The notes below the pieces were generated by a model. The model ran no database searches. It was not told the origin of the DNA and saw nothing but the letters and a program-made list of their open reading frames with translations. Position numbers and translations under genes: made by a program. From positions 5,011,001-5,075,000 of the forward strand of contig NZ_CP113432.1 in the NCBI RefSeq assembly GCF_026686735.1: DNA of 64,000 nucleotides, read 5' to 3'. The first letter of the stretch is position 1, and every line of letters begins with the position of its first letter. Origin of the DNA: Pseudomonas triclosanedens (GTDB lineage Bacteria; Pseudomonadota; Gammaproteobacteria; Pseudomonadales; Pseudomonadaceae). Below are positions 18,308 through 27,306 of the stretch, in pieces.

Positions 18308-18449
18308 CGCAAGGCCCATCGCGAACAAGGCCGCGCCCACAAGAGCACCGCAGCCCGGAGTTGAAGCCAACCGTAGGATGGGTGGAGCTTGCGATACCCA
18401 TCAGCAGAGTTTCGCACCGCTCGATGGGTATCGCTTCGCTCACGCCATC
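18308..18449. repeat. GGATGGG repeat, copy C with duplicated flank
   Basis: Direct copy of the unit at 18098-18239, offset by 210 bases and partly diverged. The core GTAGGATGGGTGGAGCTTGC begins at 18373, and the second arm GATGGGTATCGCTTCGCTC lies at 18423-18441. The right end has decayed (CCATCAGG instead of CCATCCTACG). Confidence 0.6.
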
Positions 18450-18464
18450 AGGCCGCCGGGACAG

Positions 18465-19745
18465 CTACGACTCCGTCACCGCCCGCCGCCGCGTTGACGG
18501 TTGGGGCAACAGATGGTGCACCAGCCATTTGCGCACCGGCACCACGCAGCGCTCCTGCACCAGCACACAACTGGCCACCATGAACACCAGGAACAACGGA
18601 TAGAGCCAGAGCGACAACTGCTGGTGCGTTGCCGCATCCACGCAGAAAGCCCAGTCCGCCAGGCAATCGCCCGGTGCACGGATCAGCTTTTCAGTACGCG
18701 AGAACAGCGTGAACAGCGGCACGTGCAATGCGAACAGCGACAGCGAGGCGGCGCCCAGGCGCGGCGACCAGCGGCGGATGAAGCTGCTGTCCGGGTCGCG
18801 CGGCAGTGCACTGAGGTACACCAGCACCAGTTGTGCCGGCAGCAGCAGGCCGTTGTGCAGGAGGAAGTACCAGTACTTTGCACCGTGGGTGTAGAGGTAG
18901 TCCGCCACCAGGAAATTCACCAGCACGAGTGCCCCCAGCAGCAGCGACAGCCAGCGTCCCGGCGTGTGGCCGGCGTCCTTGTACTGGCGGAACAAACCAT
19001 AGGCGAGAATACCGCTGAGAAACTCCGGCAGGCGCAGCAACGGGTTGCGGTGCAGCAGGCCGGTCCACGGCATGCCGTACTGTTCGCTGGCCACCACCAG
19101 CGCCGGCGGCACCAGGTACAGCAGCCAGAGCGCAATCAACAGCCGCCACTTGTGCTTCACCCGCGCCAGGCGCGGCGCGACGTAGGGAAAGCAGAGATAG
19201 AAGAAGAACAGCGTCGACAACGACCACAGCGGCGCGTTGAACGTCAGGTAATAGGGGTTCCATGCCTGCAGCATGGTCAACTGGAGAATGCTGTTGAGCA
19301 GCAGCTCGCGGTCGCTCATCCAGTGGTGGAACAGTTGCGGTTGCAGGCGCCCGATGGCCTCGTTGGTGTCGTAGACCACGAAGCGTGGCGTCGCCTGGTC
19401 GAGGTCCGGGCCGATGCCGAGCTGGCTGACCACCAGCAGCACGGTGATGGTCAGCAGGATCGAGAAGATGTGCAGCGGATAGAGGTTCGACAGCCGCTTG
19501 GTAAAGAAGCTGCGCGGGCTTTCGCGCAATTGTCCGTCGGTGATGTAGACGTGGCAGAGCAGAAAGCCGGACAGCACGAAGAAGGTACTGGTGGCGAAGA
19601 AGCCGAGGCTGGTCAGGTCATCCAGGCCAGCGAACTTCTGCTCTGCCGGGTAGCTGTGCAGGGTGTGGTAGATCACCACGTACAACCCCATGAGAAAACG
19701 CAGCCACTCCAGGCCGATGAAGCGTTCCTTCCGACTCGTATCCAC
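18465..19745 (-). CDS. Acyltransferase 3 family membrane protein
   Basis: The protein is about 426 residues with around ten hydrophobic helices. I start at the GTG at 19745, preceded by AAGGAG 8 bases upstream; it gives the family's usual N-terminus RKERFIGLEWLRFLMGLYVV. Conserved features are the early Arg and the His in VVIYHTLH, and FFVLSGFLLCHVY. These integral membrane enzymes O-acylate sugars, glucans or lipids on the cell surface (the OafA/OpgC/WecH group). The substrate is not evident; the nearby phospholipase D-type gene suggests envelope work. Confidence 0.85.
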   Translation of the reverse strand: MDTSRKERFIGLEWLRFLMGLYVVIYHTLHSYPAEQKFAGLDDLTSLGFFATSTFFVLSGFLLCHVYITDGQLRESPRSFFTKRLSNLYPLHIFSILLTITVLLVVSQLGIGPDLDQATPRFVVYDTNEAIGRLQPQLFHHWMSDRELLLNSILQLTMLQAWNPYYLTFNAPLWSLSTLFFFYLCFPYVAPRLARVKHKWRLLIALWLLYLVPPALVVASEQYGMPWTGLLHRNPLLRLPEFLSGILAYGLFRQYKDAGHTPGRWLSLLLGALVLVNFLVADYLYTHGAKYWYFLLHNGLLLPAQLVLVYLSALPRDPDSSFIRRWSPRLGAASLSLFALHVPLFTLFSRTEKLIRAPGDCLADWAFCVDAATHQQLSLWLYPLFLVFMVASCVLVQERCVVPVRKWLVHHLLPQPSTRRRAVTES

Positions 19746-19786
19746 GCCTCTCTCCTTCTGAAAAATCGATTCGGCGTTCGTCCGGC

Positions 19787-20944
19787 TCAACGGCGCCGGT
19801 CGAGGAAGTTCACCACCAGCCGGTCCAGGGAGCCCCACAGCCGCTCGCGCAAACGCTTCCACCACGGTCGCGCATGCCAGCAGCCGAGATCGATTTCGCG
19901 GCTCTGCGAGAAATCGGCGCTCAGACACTCGGCCGCTGCCTGAGTGAACGACGGATCGAACGCTTCTACATTGGCCTCCAGATTGAAGCGAAGGTTCCAA
20001 TGATCGAAGTTGCACGAACCAACGCTGACCCAGTCGTCCACCAATACCATCTTCAAATGGAGGAAACGCGGCTGGTACTCGAAAATCCGGATTCCGGCAC
20101 GCAGCAATCGAGGATAGTAACGCTGGCCGGCATAGCGCACCGGCGCATGGTCGGTCAGCCGGCCAGTGAGCAGCAGGCGCACATCCACGCCACGCTGGGC
20201 GGCCTTGCGCAACGCCCGGCGAACCTTCCAGGTCGGCAGGAAATAAGGCGTCGCCAGCCAGATGCGCTGGCGCGCGCCGCGTATCGAGCGGATCAGCGCC
20301 TGAACGATGTCACGGTGCTGGCTTGCATCCGCGTAGGCAACCCGTGCCAGGCCCTGGCCTTCGCTGGGCATCGGCGGCAGGCGGTCGAGCAGTACCTCCT
20401 CGCGCGGACGCCAGGCGCGCACGCCGAAGGTCGCATGCCACTGGCGCTCGAACAGCCGCTGCCAGTCGACAACGACCGGGCCGCTCATCTGCACCATCAC
20501 CTCATGCCAGTCGCTGGTGTTGTTGCGTGCAGACCAGAACTCATCCGTAGCGCCGGTACCGCCGACGAACGCCACACGCTCGTCCACCAGCAGCAGCTTG
20601 CGGTGATCGCGATACAGGTTGCGCAGGCCGCCCCGCCAGCGCAGCGGGTTGTAGCGGCGGAACTCGCCGCCGGCCGCCTGTAACTGCTGCACCCAGGCAT
20701 TGGCCAGCTTCAGGCTGCCGAAGGCGTCGAACAGGCAGCGTACCCGCACGCCGCGCTGCCGCGCTGCCAGCAAGCGATCCAGCAGCGCCTCGGAGCAACT
20801 GCCGCTTTCCACCAGATAGAGCTCCAGCTCGACTTGCCTCTCGGCGCTGTCGATTGCGCCGAGCATGCTCGGGAAGAAACGCTCCCCGTCGCAGAGAAGG
20901 GCGAAGCGATTGCCGCTGCGCCAGGGAAAGACCGGCCCGCTCAC
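19787..20944 (-). CDS. Phospholipase D-type (cardiolipin synthase-like) enzyme
   Basis: The protein is about 385 residues. It has two HKD motifs: HRKLLLVDERVAFVGGTGAT and HLKMVLVDDWVSVGSCNFDH, each with HxKx4D. This is the two-domain PLD fold of ClsB-type cardiolipin synthases, which transfer phosphatidyl groups between lipids. There is no membrane anchor, as in ClsB. The GTG at 20944 overlaps the YceI stop (GTGA), supporting coupled translation. It could also be a phospholipase. Confidence 0.85.
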   Translation of the reverse strand: MSGPVFPWRSGNRFALLCDGERFFPSMLGAIDSAERQVELELYLVESGSCSEALLDRLLAARQRGVRVRCLFDAFGSLKLANAWVQQLQAAGGEFRRYNPLRWRGGLRNLYRDHRKLLLVDERVAFVGGTGATDEFWSARNNTSDWHEVMVQMSGPVVVDWQRLFERQWHATFGVRAWRPREEVLLDRLPPMPSEGQGLARVAYADASQHRDIVQALIRSIRGARQRIWLATPYFLPTWKVRRALRKAAQRGVDVRLLLTGRLTDHAPVRYAGQRYYPRLLRAGIRIFEYQPRFLHLKMVLVDDWVSVGSCNFDHWNLRFNLEANVEAFDPSFTQAAAECLSADFSQSREIDLGCWHARPWWKRLRERLWGSLDRLVVNFLDRRR

Positions 20945-21516
20945 CGCGAGGCGAAGATCAGCACGGCGCCCACCGGCACCGACAGGCCAATGCTCTTGAG
21001 CCCGGCCATTTTGCGCAGCGCAGCGATACCCGGCGACAAGCCGAAGTCAGCGGCATTGATCACCAGCGGGGAAAGCGTCACCACCTGGAAGCGGTGCTCA
21101 TCCAGGCGGGTGATCAGCACCTCGGCGCGGTAGTCCTTCGCCTGGCCATGCAGCTCCAGGCGCAGCGGCAGGCGCATCTCCAGTTGCACGCCATTGGCCA
21201 GGTCGATGATTGGCCGCAGGTCCAGCTTCGCGGTGATTCGCGCGTCAGGGAACTTAGCGGTTTCGAACAGCTTCTCGCGCACCCGCTCGTCACGCAGCGG
21301 AATGCCGGTGCTCACCGAGTCCATCTCGATACGCAGCTCGGCCAAGCCCTGCTCGTCGACCTTGCCGTGCATCACCAGGAAGCGGTTCACCTCGGCGATA
21401 TCGGCATTCTTGCTGGTCACGAAGGTCAGCCGCGACGACTCATAGTCCAGATACCAGGCGGCATTGGCGGAAGCGGCGAAGCAGGTGGCGAAAAGGAAGG
21501 CGAACAGCGAGCGCAT
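20941..21516 (-). CDS. YceI family periplasmic protein
   Basis: The protein has 191 residues. Start at 21516 gives the signal peptide MRSLFAFLFATCFAASANA followed by AWYLDYESSRLTFVTSKNAD, the YceI lipocalin-like beginning. YceI proteins bind isoprenoid or other apolar ligands in the periplasm. Its end overlaps the PLD-type gene. A paralogue with a similar opening (EWQLDGDTSRISFVSVKRGK) sits at 50648-51247 next to cdiB. Confidence 0.88.
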   Translation of the reverse strand: MRSLFAFLFATCFAASANAAWYLDYESSRLTFVTSKNADIAEVNRFLVMHGKVDEQGLAELRIEMDSVSTGIPLRDERVREKLFETAKFPDARITAKLDLRPIIDLANGVQLEMRLPLRLELHGQAKDYRAEVLITRLDEHRFQVVTLSPLVINAADFGLSPGIAALRKMAGLKSIGLSVPVGAVLIFASR

Positions 21517-21629
21517 GGAATCCCTTGTGCACATGAAAACGAATGATCAGCGGCCAACGATAGCGGCCCGCCGCCGGCTTGCAAACTGGCCGGAGAGCGA
21601 GCCGTTGGGCAGATGTCCGGGCCGATGGT

Positions 21630-22547
21630 TCATTCCGCCAGCAAGGCAGGGACTCCGGCTACCAGCGCATCGATGGCACAACGGGTCTTCGGCGGCATGT
21701 AGCGCGTCTTCGGCCAGACCACGTGAATATCCTGCGGCGGCAGGTTGCATCGCCCCTTCACCACCACCAGTTCGCCATTCTTCACATGCCGCGCCAGCAG
21801 CCACGACGGCATTCGCGCCAGGCCGAAACCCGCCACCGCAGCAGCGGCGATGGCCTGCAGGTCGTCCATGCTCAACTGCGGCTCGATATCGATGCGCCGC
21901 GCCCTGCCCTCGTCATCGCGCAACTCCCAGGGCGACGCCACGCCCGCCACGCAATAGCTGATCGCGGCATGCCCGACAAGATCGTCGAGCGCCTCCGGCA
22001 TACCGTGCTGCGCGATGTAAGCTGGCGCCGCGCCAATACTCGTGTACTGCACGCCCAGGCGTCGCGCAGCAAGCGTGGCACTGTCGCCCAGCGAGCCGAT
22101 GCGCACGGCAAGATCGAAGCCTTCCTCCACCAGATCGACACGACGGTCGGTAAACGACAGATCGATCTTCAGCGTCGGGTGCTTCCGCGCCAATTCCAGC
22201 ATCAACGGCACCACGCACAGATGGCCGAAGGAAATCGGCACGCTGACCCGCAACCGCCCGCGCGGTTCCAGCCGCCCGCCTTCGAGCACAGCGTGTGCAG
22301 CATCCAGCTCGGCCAGCGCGCGCACGCAACTGTCGTAGAACACCTGGCCATCGTCAGTGAGGCTCTGGCTCCGCGTGGTGCGTTGCAACAGGCGCACACC
22401 CAGCCGCGCCTCCAGCCGGGCAACAGCCTTGCCCACCGCCGAGCGCGTCAGGTTCAGACGCTCGGCGGCAAGCGCGAAGCTGCCGGAATCCACCACCTGG
22501 ACGAAGGTGGCAATGCCATCGAATCGATCATCCATCGGCCTGCCCAT
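21630..22547 (-). CDS. LysR-type transcriptional regulator
   Basis: The protein is about 305 residues. The N-terminal winged helix is DGIATFVQVVDSGSFALAAE followed by LNLTRSAVGKAVARLEARLG, with a C-terminal inducer-binding domain. The ATG at 22547 has AGGA 5 bases upstream. It is divergent from an MFS transporter gene with a 95-base shared spacer, the usual arrangement for a LysR regulator of the adjacent gene, probably with a small-molecule effector. A second in-frame ATG at 22535 is possible. Confidence 0.9.
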   Translation of the reverse strand: MGRPMDDRFDGIATFVQVVDSGSFALAAERLNLTRSAVGKAVARLEARLGVRLLQRTTRSQSLTDDGQVFYDSCVRALAELDAAHAVLEGGRLEPRGRLRVSVPISFGHLCVVPLMLELARKHPTLKIDLSFTDRRVDLVEEGFDLAVRIGSLGDSATLAARRLGVQYTSIGAAPAYIAQHGMPEALDDLVGHAAISYCVAGVASPWELRDDEGRARRIDIEPQLSMDDLQAIAAAAVAGFGLARMPSWLLARHVKNGELVVVKGRCNLPPQDIHVVWPKTRYMPPKTRCAIDALVAGVPALLAE

Positions 22548-22642
22548 TTGATTCCTGAAAAGACTCAATGATGGGACGAAATAGAGACAATGGGGAACGA
22601 AATTCTTTCGCAGAATGATGACTCTGCAACGGAGCCATCGTC
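22548..22642. promoter_or_regulatory. Divergent LysR/MFS regulatory region
   Basis: This 95-base spacer contains the dyad CGAAA-TTC-TTTCG at 22598-22610 and AT-rich stretches. It must hold both promoters and probably the LysR operator. No perfect T-N11-A box could be assigned with confidence. Confidence 0.4.
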
Positions 22643-24142
22643 ATGACGCCAACACACAACCCTCGCAACCTCATCGCCCTGGCAGCGGTGTGCCTGTCCT
22701 CGATGATGTTCGGCCTGGAAATTTCCAGCGTACCGGCCAGCCTTCCCGCCCTGGAGCGTGTACTCCACGGAGACTTCCAGGACCTGCAATGGGTGATGAA
22801 CGCCTACACCATCGCCTGTACCAGCGTGCTGATGGCCGCCGGTACCCTGGCCGACCGCTTTGGCCGCAAGCGCGTGTTCGTCATCAGCCTCGCACTGTTC
22901 GGCCTCACATCGCTGCTCTGCGGCCTCGCCACCAACATGCCGACCATGATCGCCGGGCGCTTCCTCCAGGGCGCTGCCGGCGGCGTCATGCTCATCTGCC
23001 AGGTCGCCGTACTCACCAGCCAGTTCAGCGACCCCGTCGAGCGAGTCCGCGCCTTCGCCGCCTGGGGCGTGATATTCGGCATCGGCCTGGGCTTCGGGCC
23101 GATCATCGGCAGCGCCATCGTGGCACTGGCCAACTGGCCCTGGGTGTTCCTGGTCCACGGACCGATCGCCCTGTTCACACTTGCGCTGGCCCAGTACGGC
23201 GCCGTCGAATCCCGCGACCCGGATGCAGAGAAGCTCGACCTCGCCGGAATGCTCACCCTCTCGCTCGCGGTGCTCGGCATCGTCTTCTACATCACCCAGG
23301 GCGCTAATATCGGCTTCGCCAGCCGGGCGGCACTGACGATTCTGACGCTCAGCGTCGTAAGCCTCACCGCCTTTATCGTCATCGAACGGCACGCCGCCCA
23401 TCCGATGTTCGACTTCAGCGTACTGCGCATACGTAACTTCGCCGGCGCCATGCTCGGCTCGGCGGGCATGAACGTGAGCTTCTGGCCGCTGATGATCTAC
23501 CTGCCGGTGTACTACCACGGCGTGCTTGGCTACGACGACGTGGAGGCCGGCTGGTCCCTGCTCGCCTACACCTTGCCAACACTGCTGGTGCCCCCCATCG
23601 CCGAACGCCTATCCCATCGTTTCCGACCGGGCTGGGTGATTCCCGGCGGCATGTTCGTCATCGGTGCAGGGTTCTTCCTCATGCTGTGGGGCAGCGCCAT
23701 CGATGGCGCCAGTTGGCTGAGCATGCTGCCCGGCTGCGCGCTGGCCGGTATCGGCCTGGGCATGACCAACACCACCGTCACCAACACCGCCACCGCCGCC
23801 GTACCCGCCACCCGCGCGGGAATGGCGTCAGGCATAGACATGAGCGCACGGATGATCTCGCTGGCCATCAATATCGCGCTGATGGGCCTGATCCTGCTTT
23901 CCGGTGTGGTCGCCGGGCTACACGGCACAGAAGAAAACCAACGCCTGCAACTGGCCGCCGCAATCGCCAGCGGCCAGGTAACCGGCAGCGACGCGCCTCA
24001 GGCACGAGCAGCCCTGATACAAGGCTTCGGCTGGGTGCTCGCCTACGGAGGCATCAGCGCCTGGCTGTTCGCGGTCGGCAGCCTGCTGGTGTTCGGTGTA
24101 AGGCGGGCAACAGGGCCTACACTGCAAGTCATACGATCCTGA
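22643..24142 (+). CDS. MFS transporter, DHA2-like (14-helix)
   Basis: The protein has 499 residues. It has many hydrophobic helices and the MFS motif A-like loop GTLADRFGRKRVFVISLALF (about 65-84). Length and helix number fit the 14-helix EmrB/QacA group of proton-driven drug exporters. GGAG precedes the ATG at 22643. The divergent LysR gene probably regulates it. The substrate is unknown. Confidence 0.9.
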   Translation: MTPTHNPRNLIALAAVCLSSMMFGLEISSVPASLPALERVLHGDFQDLQWVMNAYTIACTSVLMAAGTLADRFGRKRVFVISLALFGLTSLLCGLATNMPTMIAGRFLQGAAGGVMLICQVAVLTSQFSDPVERVRAFAAWGVIFGIGLGFGPIIGSAIVALANWPWVFLVHGPIALFTLALAQYGAVESRDPDAEKLDLAGMLTLSLAVLGIVFYITQGANIGFASRAALTILTLSVVSLTAFIVIERHAAHPMFDFSVLRIRNFAGAMLGSAGMNVSFWPLMIYLPVYYHGVLGYDDVEAGWSLLAYTLPTLLVPPIAERLSHRFRPGWVIPGGMFVIGAGFFLMLWGSAIDGASWLSMLPGCALAGIGLGMTNTTVTNTATAAVPATRAGMASGIDMSARMISLAINIALMGLILLSGVVAGLHGTEENQRLQLAAAIASGQVTGSDAPQARAALIQGFGWVLAYGGISAWLFAVGSLLVFGVRRATGPTLQVIRS

Positions 24143-24159
24143 TACGCAGGAGAACCACC

Positions 24160-24294
24160 ATGAAGACCGCGCTGCTGCTTGTCCTCGTGTTCCTCAGCGC
24201 ATCCAGTTGCGGAGTGGGCACCGGCTTCCGGATCCAGCATCAGGGAACAGGGGAAGCGATACCCACACTGTTCCCATCTGCGGCAGTAGCATGA
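24160..24294 (+). CDS. Small lipoprotein (44 residues)
   Basis: A short frame with a good AGGAG 7 bases before the ATG. The product begins MKTALLLVLVFLSASSCGVG, a signal peptide with a lipobox-like SASSC, leaving a mature peptide of only about 28 residues. It starts 17 bases after the MFS stop and so may be co-transcribed with it. Entericidin-like or MFS-partner roles are possible but unsupported. Confidence 0.5.
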   Translation: MKTALLLVLVFLSASSCGVGTGFRIQHQGTGEAIPTLFPSAAVA

Positions 24295-24336
24295 AGGGGC
24301 GGTGCGGGGGAACGCACTGCCTCCCCCCGCCGTCGA

Positions 24337-24840
24337 TCACCTGAGCGGCACCAGTTGCCCCCGGAGATGCTCGGGAACCTGGTCGACGGTAACCAGCATC
24401 AACTCACCATTGACGGGTGCCATCGACGTTTCTGCCTGCAGAGTGGCCACGGCCTCGTCCGGCAACTTGTACATGGCGCCGGTAACCGGGTCGACAGCAA
24501 GCATACCGATAAGCCCACCCAGCAGGAGGTTTCCCCAGTACCAGCCACTCAGCGATGTATTTATCGCTGTTGTCTGCGATGAATACCCCGGTTTCCGGAA
24601 GCTGACGTTGTAAGCCTCGCTCCGGAAGTAACCCGCCCCGGATTTCAGCAATACCTTCTGAGGCGTTGTCCCAGACATCACAACCTCGCCGGCCTTGTTC
24701 CTGATAGTGAACTCCGCACCATCGGGAGAACTCTTTATGTGCACCTCTCGACTGGACCCATTGATAATGCTGGCGCAGCCAGAAAGCCCAACAATACACA
24801 ACATAATGGCCGACACCGAAACAGCTCTAACCTTGAACAT
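24337..24840 (-). CDS. Lipoprotein with PEGA-like domain
   Basis: The protein has 167 residues, with AAGGA before the ATG at 24840. The signal peptide ends in VGLSGCASI (lipobox LSGC). The mature part contains SREVHIKSSPDGAEFTIRNK and GTTPQKVLLKSG, a PEGA-like beta pattern. A hydrophobic glycine-rich loop (YWGNLLLGGLIGMLAVDPVTG) follows, as in several Gram-negative lipoproteins. It is downstream of the Slam gene on the same strand but 242 bases away. The function is unknown. Confidence 0.7.
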   Translation of the reverse strand: MFKVRAVSVSAIMLCIVGLSGCASIINGSSREVHIKSSPDGAEFTIRNKAGEVVMSGTTPQKVLLKSGAGYFRSEAYNVSFRKPGYSSQTTAINTSLSGWYWGNLLLGGLIGMLAVDPVTGAMYKLPDEAVATLQAETSMAPVNGELMLVTVDQVPEHLRGQLVPLR

Positions 24841-25082
24841 CTGGATATCCTTATTTTGATTGAGTACCTGCCCCAATTAGACGGACATGGCAATTACCAG
24901 CGCCATCAGACGGGGATATGAACGTTAATCCAGGCAGGCATCTCGACATTCACAGTAATTTCAGGGAGAGCTGTGAGAAATTTCGGATTTCCAGTGCAGC
25001 GCAATTAAAACAGATACATCAACCTGCAGAACCACGGTGAGGCGCGGACAGAACAATATACTCCTATAGACTTCTGAATAAT

Positions 25083-26495
25083 TCAGAACGCCCGCGTCGC
25101 GCTCAGATAAATTCGCTTCTGGTCGTAACTGTAGTAATCGATATTGCTGTCGACTTGCCGGTAGGAAATATTCAACTTGGGCAGAATGCCCCAGAAGTAG
25201 ATGTTTCGATGCCATAGCGAGAGCAGGTAGTTCCTCTCTGTATCCCTGCGGCGCACGGCGAAAATATCATTCTCCGCCTCATACACCCGCCGCATTTCAC
25301 CAGCCGACAACGACGCAGCCAGCGACCACGGCAATTCCGCCTCAAAGCCCAATCTAACGGCCGAAAAATGGTTGGTATCCGAATCGGAGCGGGTAACCTG
25401 CTCGCCCACGTCAGCCCCGCCATAAAGAGCCAACCGGCTACTGAACGCATAGCCCAGAGTGGACGACAGCAACAGCGCATGGCCATCGAGGTAGCCATAC
25501 CTCGGGTCGTCATAACCCAGGTGCTGGTACTCGAAGGCAGACCCGGACTGCCAGTTTGGCAACAGGACCCGGCTGTATTCCGTACGGAACCCCGCCCCCG
25601 CCGAATACGGTTGCGTGCCATACCAGCGTTTTTCATAGAACGGCAGGAGCGACAGGCGCTGATTCGCATCCGAGTAGGAATACCCCAGATAGCTGCGCGC
25701 CGTTACATCGTCGAACCGATGATTATCCCAATAGCTCCTGCCATCGGCCTGCCCCTGGAACCTGATGCTGTGATGATCCGCCAACGCGAAGTCGCGTAGC
25801 AGCGACGCCGAGTAATCGACACCGTGCCCACGCTGCGGATACGCATCGTCATTCCGCCGGAACTGGCGGCCGCCAATATCAATGTACCGGCCGCGCGAAG
25901 CATTGTTGACGTTATCGTCGTTCAGGTAGCTCAGCCCCAGCGAGCCAGACCAGCCGGCGACACGGTCTATGGCCTCCAGATAACGCTGCACATTGCCCAG
26001 CACCGCCTCGGGAAGATGCTCGGACCGGGCCTTCTCGAACTGAAAGCGGGCCGCCTCGTACTGGCGGTTCTCGAATAGCATGCGGGCCAGGTCCAGACGG
26101 ATGCGCGTCAAGTTCGGATTGGCCGCCAGCACCTCGCGATACACGGCAATTGCCTTGGCGTACTCGCCATCGTGGCGCGCCAGCGCACCTTCTGCGTAGG
26201 CCAGCAACACCGTATCCCGTTGTGGAGCGGCCCGATAGATCGGCAACAGGCTACGAACGACATCCCATCGCTCATCATCGACGGCTTGGCTGAGAAAACG
26301 GCCGGCCAGACCTGGATCGCTCCTCAACTGCTCATTCGTCACAGTACTGGAAACGGAGGCCGGCACTTGCACCTGACGATGGTCTTCCGGGCGAATATCA
26401 ACGGCAGCCGGAACAGCAGTGTTTTCTGGCGGAGCGCCAAGCGCAATGAAAGGCACCATCGCGGCCAGGCAGGCAGCAACCTGATTCAAGTTCAT
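25083..26495 (-). CDS. Slam-type surface lipoprotein assembly modifier
   Basis: The protein is about 470 residues. The signal peptide is MNLNQVAACLAAMVPFIALG. An N-terminal periplasmic TPR-like region (about 60-170; AIAVYREVLAANPNLTRIRL) is followed by a 14-strand-type outer-membrane barrel (DUF560) from about residue 180 to the terminal Phe (LSATRAF). Slam proteins move lipoproteins across the outer membrane to the cell surface. The upstream gene encodes a lipoprotein with the matching substrate barrel. The ATG at 26495 is preferred; a TTG nine codons earlier lacks a ribosome site. Confidence 0.85.
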   Translation of the reverse strand: MNLNQVAACLAAMVPFIALGAPPENTAVPAAVDIRPEDHRQVQVPASVSSTVTNEQLRSDPGLAGRFLSQAVDDERWDVVRSLLPIYRAAPQRDTVLLAYAEGALARHDGEYAKAIAVYREVLAANPNLTRIRLDLARMLFENRQYEAARFQFEKARSEHLPEAVLGNVQRYLEAIDRVAGWSGSLGLSYLNDDNVNNASRGRYIDIGGRQFRRNDDAYPQRGHGVDYSASLLRDFALADHHSIRFQGQADGRSYWDNHRFDDVTARSYLGYSYSDANQRLSLLPFYEKRWYGTQPYSAGAGFRTEYSRVLLPNWQSGSAFEYQHLGYDDPRYGYLDGHALLLSSTLGYAFSSRLALYGGADVGEQVTRSDSDTNHFSAVRLGFEAELPWSLAASLSAGEMRRVYEAENDIFAVRRRDTERNYLLSLWHRNIYFWGILPKLNISYRQVDSNIDYYSYDQKRIYLSATRAF

Positions 26496-26527
26496 GAAGT
26501 TGGATACAACTGGAGTCGGCAAATAAA

Positions 26528-26554
26528 AAAGGGGGAATGTTGGTATCCCCCTTT
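26528..26554 (-). terminator. Terminator/attenuator between surface lipoprotein and Slam genes
   Basis: Read on the minus strand, AAAGGGGG and CCCCCTTTTTTATTT form a stem with a T tail directly after the lipoprotein stop and before the Slam gene. Partial read-through would give much lipoprotein and little Slam transporter. Confidence 0.75.
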
Positions 26555-26574
26555 ATCCCGAAAGCCTCTGCGGC

Positions 26575-27306
26575 TTATTGCTTGACCGCGCCAAATGCCA
26601 GGTTGTGCTTGGCATCCTTGAAGATCGCGGTACCCGCCAGCTCGGAAGCCTCAGGGCCATAGAAATGACCGGAGAAGTTGCCCTGCTGCGAGCCGGACGA
26701 AGCACTACCGCTGAAGCCAGCCCCTTTGATCGTGCCTTTCATGGAGACCGTATCGATGGCAAGAGTCTTCTCGGTTTGACCGGCAATGGTCTTCGCACCG
26801 AAGTCCACATTGAAGCTGGCGCTGGTACTGCCACCGCTAATCGTCGTGCCATCCGTGGTATTGACCTGAATGGCTTTCCCCGCATAGGTAGCCGTGCCGG
26901 TAGTCGGAACCTGCTCAGGCAGAGTCGCGCCGGTACCGGTGTAGAAGTACTCGGTGGTCGTGTGATTCGTCGAATACCAGGCGCCGTAGCGTGCATACCC
27001 GTTCGCGCCGTTACTGCCGTAGCTCAACGTACGGCCGGAACCGCTACTCATGGAGGTTCCAGGAATACCAGCGAGCGTATAGCTGGTTCCGTCAGGTGCC
27101 ACATAGGTTTGGTCAGAGGCCTTGCCGGCGGTCGCGGCACTGACGGGAGCCTCAGAACCACCCGAGCCGCCGGAGCCTTTCGGACTGGCGCTCGACTGAT
27201 CCGAATTCGAACTATGGTGATGACCGCCACCACCAGAGGAACAGCCAACCACCAGACTGGCGGCAACAGCAGCTGCGAGCAACTTCCCGAACTTCACTAC
27301 TTCCAT
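26575..27306 (-). CDS. Slam-dependent surface lipoprotein (TbpB-like barrel)
   Basis: The protein has 243 residues. The N-terminus is MEVVKFGKLLAAAVAASLVVGC, with a lipobox and then a long Gly/Ser/His-rich flexible tether (about 23-55). The C-terminal eight-strand barrel ends with GNFSGHFYGPEASELAGTAI, the hallmark of TbpB-type barrels recognised by Slam. Known members bind transferrin, haemoglobin or haem (hemophilin), or complement factors. The ligand here is unknown; the HHH near the tether start is notable. It is encoded just upstream of the Slam gene. Confidence 0.85.
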   Translation of the reverse strand: MEVVKFGKLLAAAVAASLVVGCSSGGGGHHHSSNSDQSSASPKGSGGSGGSEAPVSAATAGKASDQTYVAPDGTSYTLAGIPGTSMSSGSGRTLSYGSNGANGYARYGAWYSTNHTTTEYFYTGTGATLPEQVPTTGTATYAGKAIQVNTTDGTTISGGSTSASFNVDFGAKTIAGQTEKTLAIDTVSMKGTIKGAGFSGSASSGSQQGNFSGHFYGPEASELAGTAIFKDAKHNLAFGAVKQ

